Positions 16,469 through 24,014 of a stretch of DNA of 64,000 nt are shown here, one piece after another. Source of the stretch: Hymenobacter sp. DG01 (GTDB taxonomy: Bacteria; Bacteroidota; Bacteroidia; Cytophagales; Hymenobacteraceae); the NCBI RefSeq assembly GCF_006352025.1, contig NZ_CP040936.1, forward strand, positions 682,001-746,000, given 5' to 3'. Made by a program: the position numbers and the translations under genes. The notes beneath the pieces were generated by a model. It saw only the letters and a list, made by a program, of their open reading frames with translations, ran no database searches and was not told the DNA's origin. Each line of letters opens with the position of its first letter. The stretch's first letter is position 1.

Positions 16469-18478
16469 CTACAGCGTCACGTGAATTACTTTTTCATTGC
16501 CGGCCTGGTCGGTGAGGCGCAGGGTAGCGGGGCCGCGCAGGGGCGGGCCCAGCTTGTCGTCGCGCTCCGAGAAGAGGGTAGCGTTTTTGTGCTCAAAGCG
16601 CAGCAGGCGGAACTGCCCGTTTACTTCCAGCTGGTAGCTGGCAATGCCCGAAAGGTCGTCGCCGATTTTGAACACGACCCCGCCGGGGCCTTTGCTCAGC
16701 AGGCGGGCCGAGGGCGGAATGGTATCCGTCAGGATGCGGAACTGGCCGAAGGTTTTGATGGGGGCCGTGATGGTGTTGCCCTGCCACTTGCCGCCCACGT
16801 AGGCCCGCCCGCCCTTGGGCGTCACGCTGTAAATAGCCGAGCGGCGCTGGTCCAGCACGGGCGTTTCGGGCTTAAGGGTGAGGGCCAGGGTACCGTAGAG
16901 CGGCGTGCGCGGCTGCTGTACCGTCCAGAGGCCTTGCTTGTAGCTGGTTTGCACGAAAAGCGTGTCGAACAGGGTGTTCGGCCCGAAACCCAGGTTCAGA
17001 TTCGCCGTGGAGAAGCCAAACTCCCGGCCCGCCGGAATCAGGGCCTGCCGGTCGAAGCGCTTGGTTACGCTCCCGAACTGCAGGGAGTCGGGGCGGCCGG
17101 CCCGCAGGTCGTAGAGGTACACGTTCTGGCTCTGCTCGGTGTAGCTGGGCCGGAGCGTGAGGCGGCGGTTGCCGCGGTAAAGCGTAAGGTTGCCCCCTAC
17201 GGAGGCCGTATCAGGGTCGGCCGCGGTGGCTACCAGTAGGTTACGGCTGATGTCGTAGCGCAGGCTCTGGGTTTTAACGGCCGCCGAGCGGGTTTTGCGG
17301 TAGGCCGGCTCCGTACCGCGCAGCACGAAGCGCAACGGGGTCATGTTGCCGTAGGAGTCACTCATCCGGATTTCCACGCGGTACACCTGGCCCGGCTCCA
17401 CGCGCAGCTTGCCTTTGCTGGGGCCGGTTTGGTAGATGCTCAGCCCGTTGCCGTCATCCACGAACAGCTTTTCCAGTTGCCGGCCCTGGGTAGCCCGCCA
17501 CTCGTAGTCCATGTGCTGGTTTACCTGGCGGGAGCCCTCCGGAAACGGAATGTCATCGATGACGTGGGCGTAGTGCGGCTGGCCGTTCACCAGCACTTCC
17601 ACCTTCTGAAAGCCGTTCTTGTTCCAGGCCTGGTCGAACCTATCAAAGCCCTGCACCAGTAGCCCTACCGTGCCGTTGGCCGCAATGGTATCGGCCCACA
17701 CGTAACCGCCCCCGTTGGGCAGGGGCGGGGCTTTCGGCACGAACACGGCCTTGCCAAAGCGGCCCTGCACGCGGGCATTAATGTCCAGAGCTTCCACCGC
17801 AAACGCCTGCAAGGAGGGCGCTACGTGGTCCTGAATTTCCTGGAAGCCGCCCCACTGCAGGGGGTTAAGCTGGCCGCCCTCGGCCGTGCGCACCTCCCAG
17901 TGCAGGTGCGGGCCGGCCGAGCCGCCGGTATTGCCTGATAGGGCCACCACCTCGCCGCGCTTCACCGGAAACTGCTCGGGCTTGAAGAACAGCTCCAGCT
18001 CGTAGGTTTTCTTCTCGTACTGCTGGCGGCGCATTTCCTCCGCTACCGGCCCCCGGAAATGGTTGAGGTGGCCGTACACCGTCGTCAGGCCGTTGGGGTG
18101 GGTGATGTAGAGTACGTTGCCGTAGCCGAAGCTGCTCTGCTTCATGCGCGAAATGTAGCCCTCGGCGGCGGCGTACACCGGCAAATCCACCCGGCCATCG
18201 GTCTTGATGTCGAGGCCGCCGTGAAAGTGGTTGGGGCGCAGCTCGCCCATGCTGGCCGCCAGAAAGTTCTGCTGGCCGGGCTTGATGGGAAACAGGAAGT
18301 AGCCTTGCGGTACTTCTGGGCGCTTACCGGGGGTAGGGGCCGTAGCCCGGGACACTTGGGGTTCTTTGGTCGAGTCGGGCTCCTGGCCCCCGCACGAAGC
18401 CGGCTGCAACCCCAGCAACAGAAAAGGAATGGCTACGCTGAGAAGGCGGCGCGGCCGGGTATTCAACAAATCAGGCAT
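16469..18478 (-). CDS. M23-family metallopeptidase (LytM-like)
   Basis: 669 residues with an N-terminal signal sequence (LLSVAIPFLLLGLQPASC, possibly a lipobox). The LytM/M23 domain lies at about residues 60-215, with the zinc ligands in NHFHGGLDIKT (H-x3-D) and AGPHLHWEVR (H-x-H); between them are the VYGHLNHF and ALSGNTGG segments. Such enzymes cut peptidoglycan cross-links in the periplasm. The 450-residue C-terminal half is beta-sheet rich and resembles stacked Ig-like domains, common in Bacteroidota M23 proteins. All catalytic ligands appear present. It appears monocistronic. Confidence 0.9.
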   Translation of the reverse strand: MPDLLNTRPRRLLSVAIPFLLLGLQPASCGGQEPDSTKEPQVSRATAPTPGKRPEVPQGYFLFPIKPGQQNFLAASMGELRPNHFHGGLDIKTDGRVDLPVYAAAEGYISRMKQSSFGYGNVLYITHPNGLTTVYGHLNHFRGPVAEEMRRQQYEKKTYELELFFKPEQFPVKRGEVVALSGNTGGSAGPHLHWEVRTAEGGQLNPLQWGGFQEIQDHVAPSLQAFAVEALDINARVQGRFGKAVFVPKAPPLPNGGGYVWADTIAANGTVGLLVQGFDRFDQAWNKNGFQKVEVLVNGQPHYAHVIDDIPFPEGSRQVNQHMDYEWRATQGRQLEKLFVDDGNGLSIYQTGPSKGKLRVEPGQVYRVEIRMSDSYGNMTPLRFVLRGTEPAYRKTRSAAVKTQSLRYDISRNLLVATAADPDTASVGGNLTLYRGNRRLTLRPSYTEQSQNVYLYDLRAGRPDSLQFGSVTKRFDRQALIPAGREFGFSTANLNLGFGPNTLFDTLFVQTSYKQGLWTVQQPRTPLYGTLALTLKPETPVLDQRRSAIYSVTPKGGRAYVGGKWQGNTITAPIKTFGQFRILTDTIPPSARLLSKGPGGVVFKIGDDLSGIASYQLEVNGQFRLLRFEHKNATLFSERDDKLGPPLRGPATLRLTDQAGNEKVIHVTL

Positions 18479-18709
18479 TCAGGAAAGGAAATCAGCAGCG
18501 GAAAAAGGTGGCGCTGGCGCCAGTGGGCCTGGGCAAGCCATTATCGTGCCTTCCCGGACGCAAAGGCCGGGGGCAAGGTTGCGCCGAAGGTAAAAACGCG
18601 CCAGATGGCAAGAGCATAGTGCGGCGACCCGCAGGGGTAGGGCGACTGTCGTTGCGCGCGGCGCGCGGAATAACAACCAGAGCGGAGGATAGCTTACCCT
18701 GTGCTACCC

Positions 18710-19324
18710 CTACTTCACGGCCAGATCCAGCAGCTTTTCTTCCCCGATGAAGCCCGTCAGTTGGTCGCCTACCTTCACCTGGCCCACACCGCTGGGCGTG
18801 CCCGTGAAAATCAGGTCGCCCATTTTCAGGGTGATGAACTGGGAGATGTAGCTGATGATTTTGTTGAAGTCGTGGAGCATGAGGCTGGAGTTGCCCTGCT
18901 GGCGCACCTCGCCGTTCACTTCCAGGCGAAAATCGATGTTCTTCAGGTCCGGGAAATCCGTAACGGGCTTGAACTCCTGCGAAATCGGGGCTGAGCCGTC
19001 GAAGCCTTTGGCCAGCTCCCAGGGTAGGCCTTTGCCTTTCAGCTTGCTCTGCAGGTCGCGGGCCGTGAAGTCGATGCCCAGGCCGATGGCGTCGAAGTAG
19101 GTAGGGGCAAACTTCTCGTCGATGTTCTTGCCGTTTTTGCAGATGCGGAGCACCAGCTCAATCTCGTGGTGGATGTCCTGGGAGAAATCGGGCAGGAAAA
19201 AAGGCTGGTTGCGCTGGAGCAGGGCCGTATCGGGCTTGGCGAAGATGACCGGGGCGTCGGGCGTTTCGTTCTGGAGCTCGGCAATGTGTTCGGCGTAGTT
19301 GCGCCCGATGCAAAGAATTTTCAT
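18710..19324 (-). CDS. fumarylacetoacetate hydrolase family protein (YcgM type)
   Basis: 204 residues from the start MKILCIGRNYAEH at 19324; the longer upstream frame is non-coding. The FAH fold is shown by the metal-binding HHEIELVLRI (E-x-E region), GLGIDFTARDLQ and the GTPSGVG loop. Proteins of this size include acylpyruvate hydrolases, fumarylpyruvate hydrolases and oxaloacetate decarboxylases or tautomerases, so the substrate is not fixed. It is cytosolic and divergent from the M48 peptidase. A TACTTTTG -7-like box at 19455-19448 on the minus strand could start its transcript. Confidence 0.87.
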   Translation of the reverse strand: MKILCIGRNYAEHIAELQNETPDAPVIFAKPDTALLQRNQPFFLPDFSQDIHHEIELVLRICKNGKNIDEKFAPTYFDAIGLGIDFTARDLQSKLKGKGLPWELAKGFDGSAPISQEFKPVTDFPDLKNIDFRLEVNGEVRQQGNSSLMLHDFNKIISYISQFITLKMGDLIFTGTPSGVGQVKVGDQLTGFIGEEKLLDLAVK

Positions 19325-19635
19325 ACAGCGGAAAGGCTTGAACTGGAAAAGACGGAGGAGCCTGACACGGGCCGGATTAGCCCGCGCCGGTTTTCCGAGG
19401 AGAGAAAAACCAGCGCCCGGCGGGTGCCGCGCCGACTCCAAAGTCCTCAAAAGTAGCCTTAATTCGTGGCGCCGAAAAGGTAAAATTCCTCCCGTGAGGA
19501 GGGTGGCGCAGTCGGGTGCAAACATTTTGCCCGCTGCCTCACGTATAGCCATTCTACTACCGTCCGGGCCCGTCCGCTACGCAAAGCGCCGTGCGGCGGG
19601 CCCATCCGCCATTCTCTTACCTCTTCCCCTTGCCT
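19325..19635. other. divergent intergenic region, FAA hydrolase / M48 peptidase
   Basis: About 310 bp with no supported gene. It holds a TACTTTTG box on the minus strand (19455-19448), a small 5-bp hairpin at 19488-19502, and two direct copies of a CGGGCCC(G/A)TCCG motif at about 19566 and 19598. No clear promoter for the plus-strand peptidase was found. Confidence 0.5.
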
Positions 19636-20433
19636 ATGAAACTCCACCGATTTGCCCTGGCCGGTTGTCTATTTTTCGCGGCGGCTTGCTCCACGGTTCC
19701 CATCACCGGGCGCCGGCAGCTCAGCCTTGTATCAGACACCGAAATGAATACGATGTCGGCGCAGGAATACCAGAAAGTGCTGGCTTCCAGTCGGGTAATT
19801 AACAGCGGCGAGCAGGCAGCCATGGTAAAGCGCGTGGGCCAGCGCATTCAGCAGGCCGTGGAAATGTACTTTCGCCAGCAGAATGCCCAGGCCCAGCTGG
19901 AGGGCTACGCCTGGGAGTTTAACCTGCTCGACGACAAGCAGGAAAACGCCTGGTGCATGCCCGGCGGCAAGGTGGCCGTGTACAGCGGTATTCTGCCCAT
20001 CACGCAGGATGAAAACGGCTTGGCCGTGGTCATGGGCCACGAAATTGCTCACGCCGTAGCCCGGCATAGCTCGGAGCGTATGAGCCAGCAGATGGCTGCC
20101 CAGGGCCTGGGCAGCGTGCTTTCAGCCTCGGCCGGCCAGAACCCCACGGCCACCCAGAACGTGTTTCTGCAGGCGGTGGGCGTGGGCTCGCAGCTAGGCC
20201 TGCTGAAATACGGCCGCAGCCAGGAATCGGAAGCTGACCACCTCGGACTTATCTTTATGGCCATGGCGGGCTACAATCCCGATGGCGCCGTAGCGTTCTG
20301 GCAGCGTATGGATGCCCGCGAAAATGCTGCTTCCCCGCCCGAATTCCTTTCTACTCACCCCTCCAACGGTACCCGGATTGCGGCCATCCAGAAAGAGCTG
20401 CCCGAGGCCCGCACGTACTATAAAGGCCGGTAA
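19636..20433 (+). CDS. M48-family metallopeptidase lipoprotein
   Basis: 265 residues from MKLHRF at 19636. The lipobox LFFAAACS predicts a lipid-anchored periplasmic protein. The catalytic motif HEIAH appears in VVMGHEIAHAVARHSSERM, and the third zinc ligand Glu lies in QESEADHLGLIFMA. Together these match BepA/LoiP-like M48B/C lipoproteins that degrade misfolded outer-membrane proteins. It lacks the C-terminal TPR domain of BepA. A small lipoprotein gene follows after 23 bp, so they are probably co-transcribed. Confidence 0.92.
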   Translation: MKLHRFALAGCLFFAAACSTVPITGRRQLSLVSDTEMNTMSAQEYQKVLASSRVINSGEQAAMVKRVGQRIQQAVEMYFRQQNAQAQLEGYAWEFNLLDDKQENAWCMPGGKVAVYSGILPITQDENGLAVVMGHEIAHAVARHSSERMSQQMAAQGLGSVLSASAGQNPTATQNVFLQAVGVGSQLGLLKYGRSQESEADHLGLIFMAMAGYNPDGAVAFWQRMDARENAASPPEFLSTHPSNGTRIAAIQKELPEARTYYKGR

Positions 20434-20456
20434 GCGCGGCCGGCTTATTTACTTCG

Positions 20457-21026
20457 ATGAATCGTTTTCTGCGTTTTACTTTTTCTCCGCTGCTGGGAGC
20501 TGCCCTGCTGATAGCCGGCCTGAGCGCCTGCGAAACCACCAAGCGTGGCTTCCCCGAAACCAGCTCCCCCACCAATGACCCCGACGTAGTAAACCGCCGC
20601 AAGCTGGAAGCCAGCAGCAAGCAGGTAGCCGAAGTAGCCGATGGCAAAATCCGCTATATCGTCCCCCGGGAGCAGCTCTCGGGGGCATTTACCCGCGCGT
20701 TCGGCGACGGCACGGCCATCGATAAAACTATGATCCGGAAGGTGCAGGAAACGCCCAAGGATAAGGCCGTGTACTACCTGGTAGGCATTGGCCTGCGCGA
20801 TGGTATGTTCCGGGCCATGGCCCTGCCCCTGCAAACCTCCTCCGATAACAGCTTGTACCTGAGCTCCAACGCGGCCCGCTACATCATTACGGGGGTAGGA
20901 TGCACGTTCTGCTTCTTCAACTTCGAGAAAAATGAAATTGTGGGTACTACCTGCGAGGAAAACACCGGCGGCAGCCGCTGCGACCTGCGCGTAGAAGACA
21001 ACAACACATTCTTTCCCCGCCGCTAG
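20457..21026 (+). CDS. lipoprotein of unknown function
   Basis: 189 residues with a signal peptide and lipobox (LLIAGLSAC) and no recognised domain. The mature part has a segment near residue 150 with five Cys (GVGCTFCFFNFEKNE, TTCEENTGGSRCDLRV, including the first motif's pair), which may form disulfides or a metal site in the periplasm. It lies 23 bp after the M48 peptidase and 2 bp before a 43-residue ORF, suggesting a three-gene unit. Confidence 0.7.
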   Translation: MNRFLRFTFSPLLGAALLIAGLSACETTKRGFPETSSPTNDPDVVNRRKLEASSKQVAEVADGKIRYIVPREQLSGAFTRAFGDGTAIDKTMIRKVQETPKDKAVYYLVGIGLRDGMFRAMALPLQTSSDNSLYLSSNAARYIITGVGCTFCFFNFEKNEIVGTTCEENTGGSRCDLRVEDNNTFFPRR

Positions 21027-21028
21027 CC

Positions 21029-21160
21029 ATGCTCAGCCGCAAATGGATTCTGCGCCTCTCACTTACGGCCCTGGCCCTGCTCGTCACCACCGACCGGCGC
21101 CGGCCCAGGCCTGCGACTCCCCCGCCGCCCAAGGACAAGGACGACAAGCCCACCAATTAG
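21029..21160 (+). CDS. 43-residue membrane-anchored small protein
   Basis: ATG at 21029 starts two bases after the upstream stop. The product is basic at the N terminus (MLSRKWILR), has a short hydrophobic stretch (LSLTALALLVTT), an Arg/Pro tract, then PPPPKDKDDKPTN at the C terminus. A good terminator follows 8 bp after its stop, so the transcript is shaped to end just after this ORF. It is either a genuine small envelope protein or a translated 3' tail; no homologue is known to me. Confidence 0.5.
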   Translation: MLSRKWILRLSLTALALLVTTDRRRPRPATPPPPKDKDDKPTN

Positions 21161-21167
21161 CTTCTAT

Positions 21168-21199
21168 AAAAAAGGCCCACCAGTTGGTGGGCCTTTTTT
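21168..21199 (+). terminator. intrinsic terminator of the M48/lipoprotein unit
   Basis: A 15-bp stem (AAAAAAGGCCCACCA and its complement) with a 2-base loop and a T-run on the plus strand. Confidence 0.9.
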
Positions 21200-21243
21200 T
21201 TTAATGGAAGTATATTTCTGACAGAAACTGTAGCCCTACCACC

Positions 21244-21534
21244 ATGAAGTACCGTTCGTTGATGCTGAGTGGGGTAGGAGGGGTAGGGCTTAACTTCTTT
21301 CTGATGTTCGGGAGCCCGTTACTAATGACCTGGGGCGGGAAACCCACCTGGTGGCAGCATGTCATGAAGGCTTTACTTAGCTGGCCTATGACTCTGCTAG
21401 GCGTCACACTCCAAGACCCGATGCCATCTTACGTATTCGTGGCTCTTATCCTGTTCAATGGCTTTTGCTGGGGAGCGGCCATGTACTTGCTGCTCCGGGG
21501 GCTGCGCTCTTTACAGCATGCCTTCCTCGGCTAG
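21244..21534 (+). CDS. small hydrophobic protein, unknown
   Basis: 96 residues with about two or three membrane segments (SGVGGVGLNFFLMFGSPLL, LLSWPMTLLGVTL, YVFVALILFNGFCW). No family was recognised. Codon use is similar to the surroundings. Its last 24 bases overlap the 3' end of the convergent hydrolase gene. Confidence 0.55.
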   Translation: MKYRSLMLSGVGGVGLNFFLMFGSPLLMTWGGKPTWWQHVMKALLSWPMTLLGVTLQDPMPSYVFVALILFNGFCWGAAMYLLLRGLRSLQHAFLG

Positions 21535-22221
21535 CTCCACGAAGCGGGCAATGCGGTTTACCAGCAAATCGGGGTTTACCTTGTCCAGTGGGTGAGGCGT
21601 GTTCATGATGATTTCGAAGGTAGCGCGGGGCATGTGGTCGGCGAAGTAGCGGGAGGCATCTACACCGGCGGTTTTGTCCAGCTCGCCCACCAGTACCTGC
21701 ACGGGCACCTCCAGGGCGGCCAGCTTTTCGGGCGTGAGGGGGGGGGCGTCGCCGAGGCCGCGCATGAGCGTGCTGGTTGCCTGTAGCAGATCGGGCAGGG
21801 GGGTAGGGGCGTGCTGCTGGGTTAGCTGCTCCACGAACTGGGGCACCTTTTCCCGCATCTTTTCCAGGTCCAGGTGCCGGGTTTCCAGCATAGCCGAGGC
21901 TGGCGACCAGTCAAACTTGGTGCCCAGGGTAGTGATGCTGCTGAACAGCTCAGGCCACTGCACGGCCGCTGTCAGGGCCGCGTAGCCGCCCATGCTGTAG
22001 CCGAACACGTGCACCGGGGGCAGCAGTTGGTCCTGAATGAACTGCCGGATTTCCTGCGCGAAGTGCTTCATGGAAAACTCACCGGCTACCAGGGGCCGCC
22101 CGCCGTGCCCGCTAAAGCAAAAGCAGTGCACCTGGTAGAAGGACGGCAGCTCGCGCACCAGAAACTTCAACTGCGCTTCCGATGCCAGAGCTCCGTGCAG
22201 AAGCAGAAGGGTATGTTGCAT
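21511..22221 (-). CDS. alpha/beta-hydrolase
   Basis: 236 residues of the classic fold: an oxyanion-side HGAL motif in LLLLHGALASEAQL, the nucleophile elbow GYSMGGYAAL with Ser, an acid in the VLVGELDKTAGVD segment, and His in MNTPHPLDKVNP. No lid domain large enough for a lipase is seen. The substrate is unknown; it may be an esterase or a C-C hydrolase. It lies 84 bp downstream of the Mpl ligase gene on the same strand and could be co-transcribed with it. Confidence 0.85.
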   Translation of the reverse strand: MQHTLLLLHGALASEAQLKFLVRELPSFYQVHCFCFSGHGGRPLVAGEFSMKHFAQEIRQFIQDQLLPPVHVFGYSMGGYAALTAAVQWPELFSSITTLGTKFDWSPASAMLETRHLDLEKMREKVPQFVEQLTQQHAPTPLPDLLQATSTLMRGLGDAPPLTPEKLAALEVPVQVLVGELDKTAGVDASRYFADHMPRATFEIIMNTPHPLDKVNPDLLVNRIARFVELAEEGML

Positions 22222-22305
22222 GTCTTGATTCCGACAGAAGCAGAAAGCACCGGGCGGGAAAAACGGGGAACACGTTTCGCCGCGCCAGGTACCTGCTACT
22301 CGGTA

Positions 22306-23691
22306 TTACTTCGTCACTTCGGCGGCCAGCTGGGCCAGGTCCAGCCCGTCAAACGTACCCGACGACATCATCAGCAAGTTGGCCTGCTGCCAGTTCTGGG
22401 CGTGCAGGAAATCGGCCAGCTCCCGGCTGTCCGTGAACACCCGCAGATCGGGGCGCTGGAAGGCCTGCTGCACGGCTTCCGCGGGCAGGGGGGGGAGGCG
22501 CTTGTGCTCCAGCACATGAGGATTGAAGTACACTACAGCCACGTCGGGCGTGTCGAAGGTATGGGCGTACTGAGGCAGGAAGGCTGGGTTCAGGGAACTG
22601 AAGGTGTGCAGCTCCAGGCAGGCTACCAGCTTGCGCTGGGGGTACTGCTTTTTGAAGGCGGTAGCGGTGGCTTTCAGCTTGCTTGGGGCGTGGGCAAAAT
22701 CCTTGTACACTACCGAGTCCTGGCCCTCGCGCACCAGCTCCAGCCGGCGGGCCGCGCCCTTAAACGAGCCCAGGGCTTCGTAGAAATCCTTGCCCTTGAT
22801 GCCCAGTTGCTTGCACACTTCCTTCGCGGCCGAAATGTTGCGCAGGTTGTGCTCCCCGAATACCTTCACGGGCACTTCATCATCCTTCTTAGTGATGAGG
22901 TAGGTTTTCCCGTCCCGGATAACGTGCTCGTGCGGACCGTAGCCGATGTAGGTCACGTCGGGGTTGCTGGGCACGGTTACCAGCTGCACCTGCTCGTCGT
23001 TCTGGTCATAGATGAGCACCCCGGCTTTGGGCGTCATCTCGGCGAAAATCTTGAACTGCTCGCGGTAGATTTCCTCGGTTGGAAACACGTTGATATGGTC
23101 CCAGCTGATGCCGGAAATAACCCCGATGTGGTGCTGGTAGAGGTGGAACTTCGGCCGCCGGTCAATCGGCGACGACAGGTATTCATCGCCCTCAATGATG
23201 ATGATGGGGGCATCTTCCGTGAGCTGCACCATCAAATCGAACCCTTCCAGCTGGGCCCCCACGGCGTAGTCGAACTTGCGGCCGTGGTAGCGCAGTACGT
23301 GCAGAATGAGGGAGGTAATGCTGGTTTTGCCGTGCGAGCCCCCGATTACTACCCGCTGCTTGTCGCGGGAAGCCTCATAAATAAACTCGGGGAAGGAGTA
23401 CACCCGCAGCCCTAGCTCCTGGGCGCGCAATAGTTCGGGGTTATCGGGGCGGGCGTGCATACCCACAATCACAGCATCGAGGTCCTGGTTAACCTTCTCT
23501 GGAAACCAGCCCTCTTCTGCGGGTAGCAGGCCCGCTTTGGCTAGGCGGCTTTTCGCGGGCTCAAATATTTCATCGTCGGAGCCGGTAACGTGGGCGCCGC
23601 GCTGGTGCAGGGCCAGGGCCAGGTTATGCATAATACTGCCCCCGGTAGCAATCAGGTGCAGGCGTTGGAGCGAAGAGGGGGTAGCAGTCAT
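22306..23691 (-). CDS. mpl: UDP-MurNAc:tripeptide ligase Mpl (murein recycling)
   Basis: 461 residues, Mur-ligase fold. Mpl joins recovered L-Ala-gamma-D-Glu-mDAP to UDP-MurNAc. The N-terminal Rossmann part reads LIATGGSIMHNLALALHQRGAHVTGSDDEIFEP (shown as a landmark at about residues 11-43); the ATP P-loop is GGSHGKTSITSLI; later come EGDEYLSSPIDRRPKFHLYQ and HNLRNISAAKEV. The EGDEY motif with the GGSHGKTS loop separates Mpl from MurC. It is cytosolic, and the gene is divergent from dnaB. Confidence 0.92.
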   Translation of the reverse strand: MTATPSSLQRLHLIATGGSIMHNLALALHQRGAHVTGSDDEIFEPAKSRLAKAGLLPAEEGWFPEKVNQDLDAVIVGMHARPDNPELLRAQELGLRVYSFPEFIYEASRDKQRVVIGGSHGKTSITSLILHVLRYHGRKFDYAVGAQLEGFDLMVQLTEDAPIIIIEGDEYLSSPIDRRPKFHLYQHHIGVISGISWDHINVFPTEEIYREQFKIFAEMTPKAGVLIYDQNDEQVQLVTVPSNPDVTYIGYGPHEHVIRDGKTYLITKKDDEVPVKVFGEHNLRNISAAKEVCKQLGIKGKDFYEALGSFKGAARRLELVREGQDSVVYKDFAHAPSKLKATATAFKKQYPQRKLVACLELHTFSSLNPAFLPQYAHTFDTPDVAVVYFNPHVLEHKRLPPLPAEAVQQAFQRPDLRVFTDSRELADFLHAQNWQQANLLMMSSGTFDGLDLAQLAAEVTK

Positions 23692-24014
23692 TCAGGATAG
23701 AGAGTAAGCAGGCGGCAAAGGTAAGGGTTTGGGTGATGGAGTGATTCGTGACAGGTGATGAGGTGAAGAGGGAAACGAACTGGCGGCAGACGCCTGGCCT
23801 ACGGCCAGTCCGTTCCCCTCCTTATCTCATTACGCCCTCGCCCTATCACCCTTCATCACCTAAAAAAAGAAACCTTTCCGGCTGCTTCCGGATTGTAGGC
23901 CTCAGCCGTTAGCTTTGTACCCCTTTGCGAAAACGGGGCGTTAGGCCCGAGGAAATTTCTCCCGCCTCAACCACAAACGGCCCAACCTGCTTACCTTGTA
24001 GTGCTACCTCAGTG
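23692..24014. other. mpl/dnaB divergent intergenic region with TCACC/GGTGA tracts and promoter
   Basis: About 320 bp. The left part holds GGTGATGA-type tracts (23733-23776), and their reverse complements recur at 23820-23862, enclosing a G/C-rich segment, so the region forms a loose inverted repeat. A TAGCTTTG box at 23910-23917 fits the Bacteroidota -7 consensus TAnnTTTG and would start a dnaB transcript near 23925, leaving an about 90-base leader. The weak TTG-start ORF extension across this leader is not supported. Confidence 0.6.

Noticed and set aside
21874..23415. Long open frame (513 residues) on the plus strand
   Set aside because: It is antisense to the Mpl ligase and hydrolase genes, which have clear motifs; the frame is open only because of GC bias.
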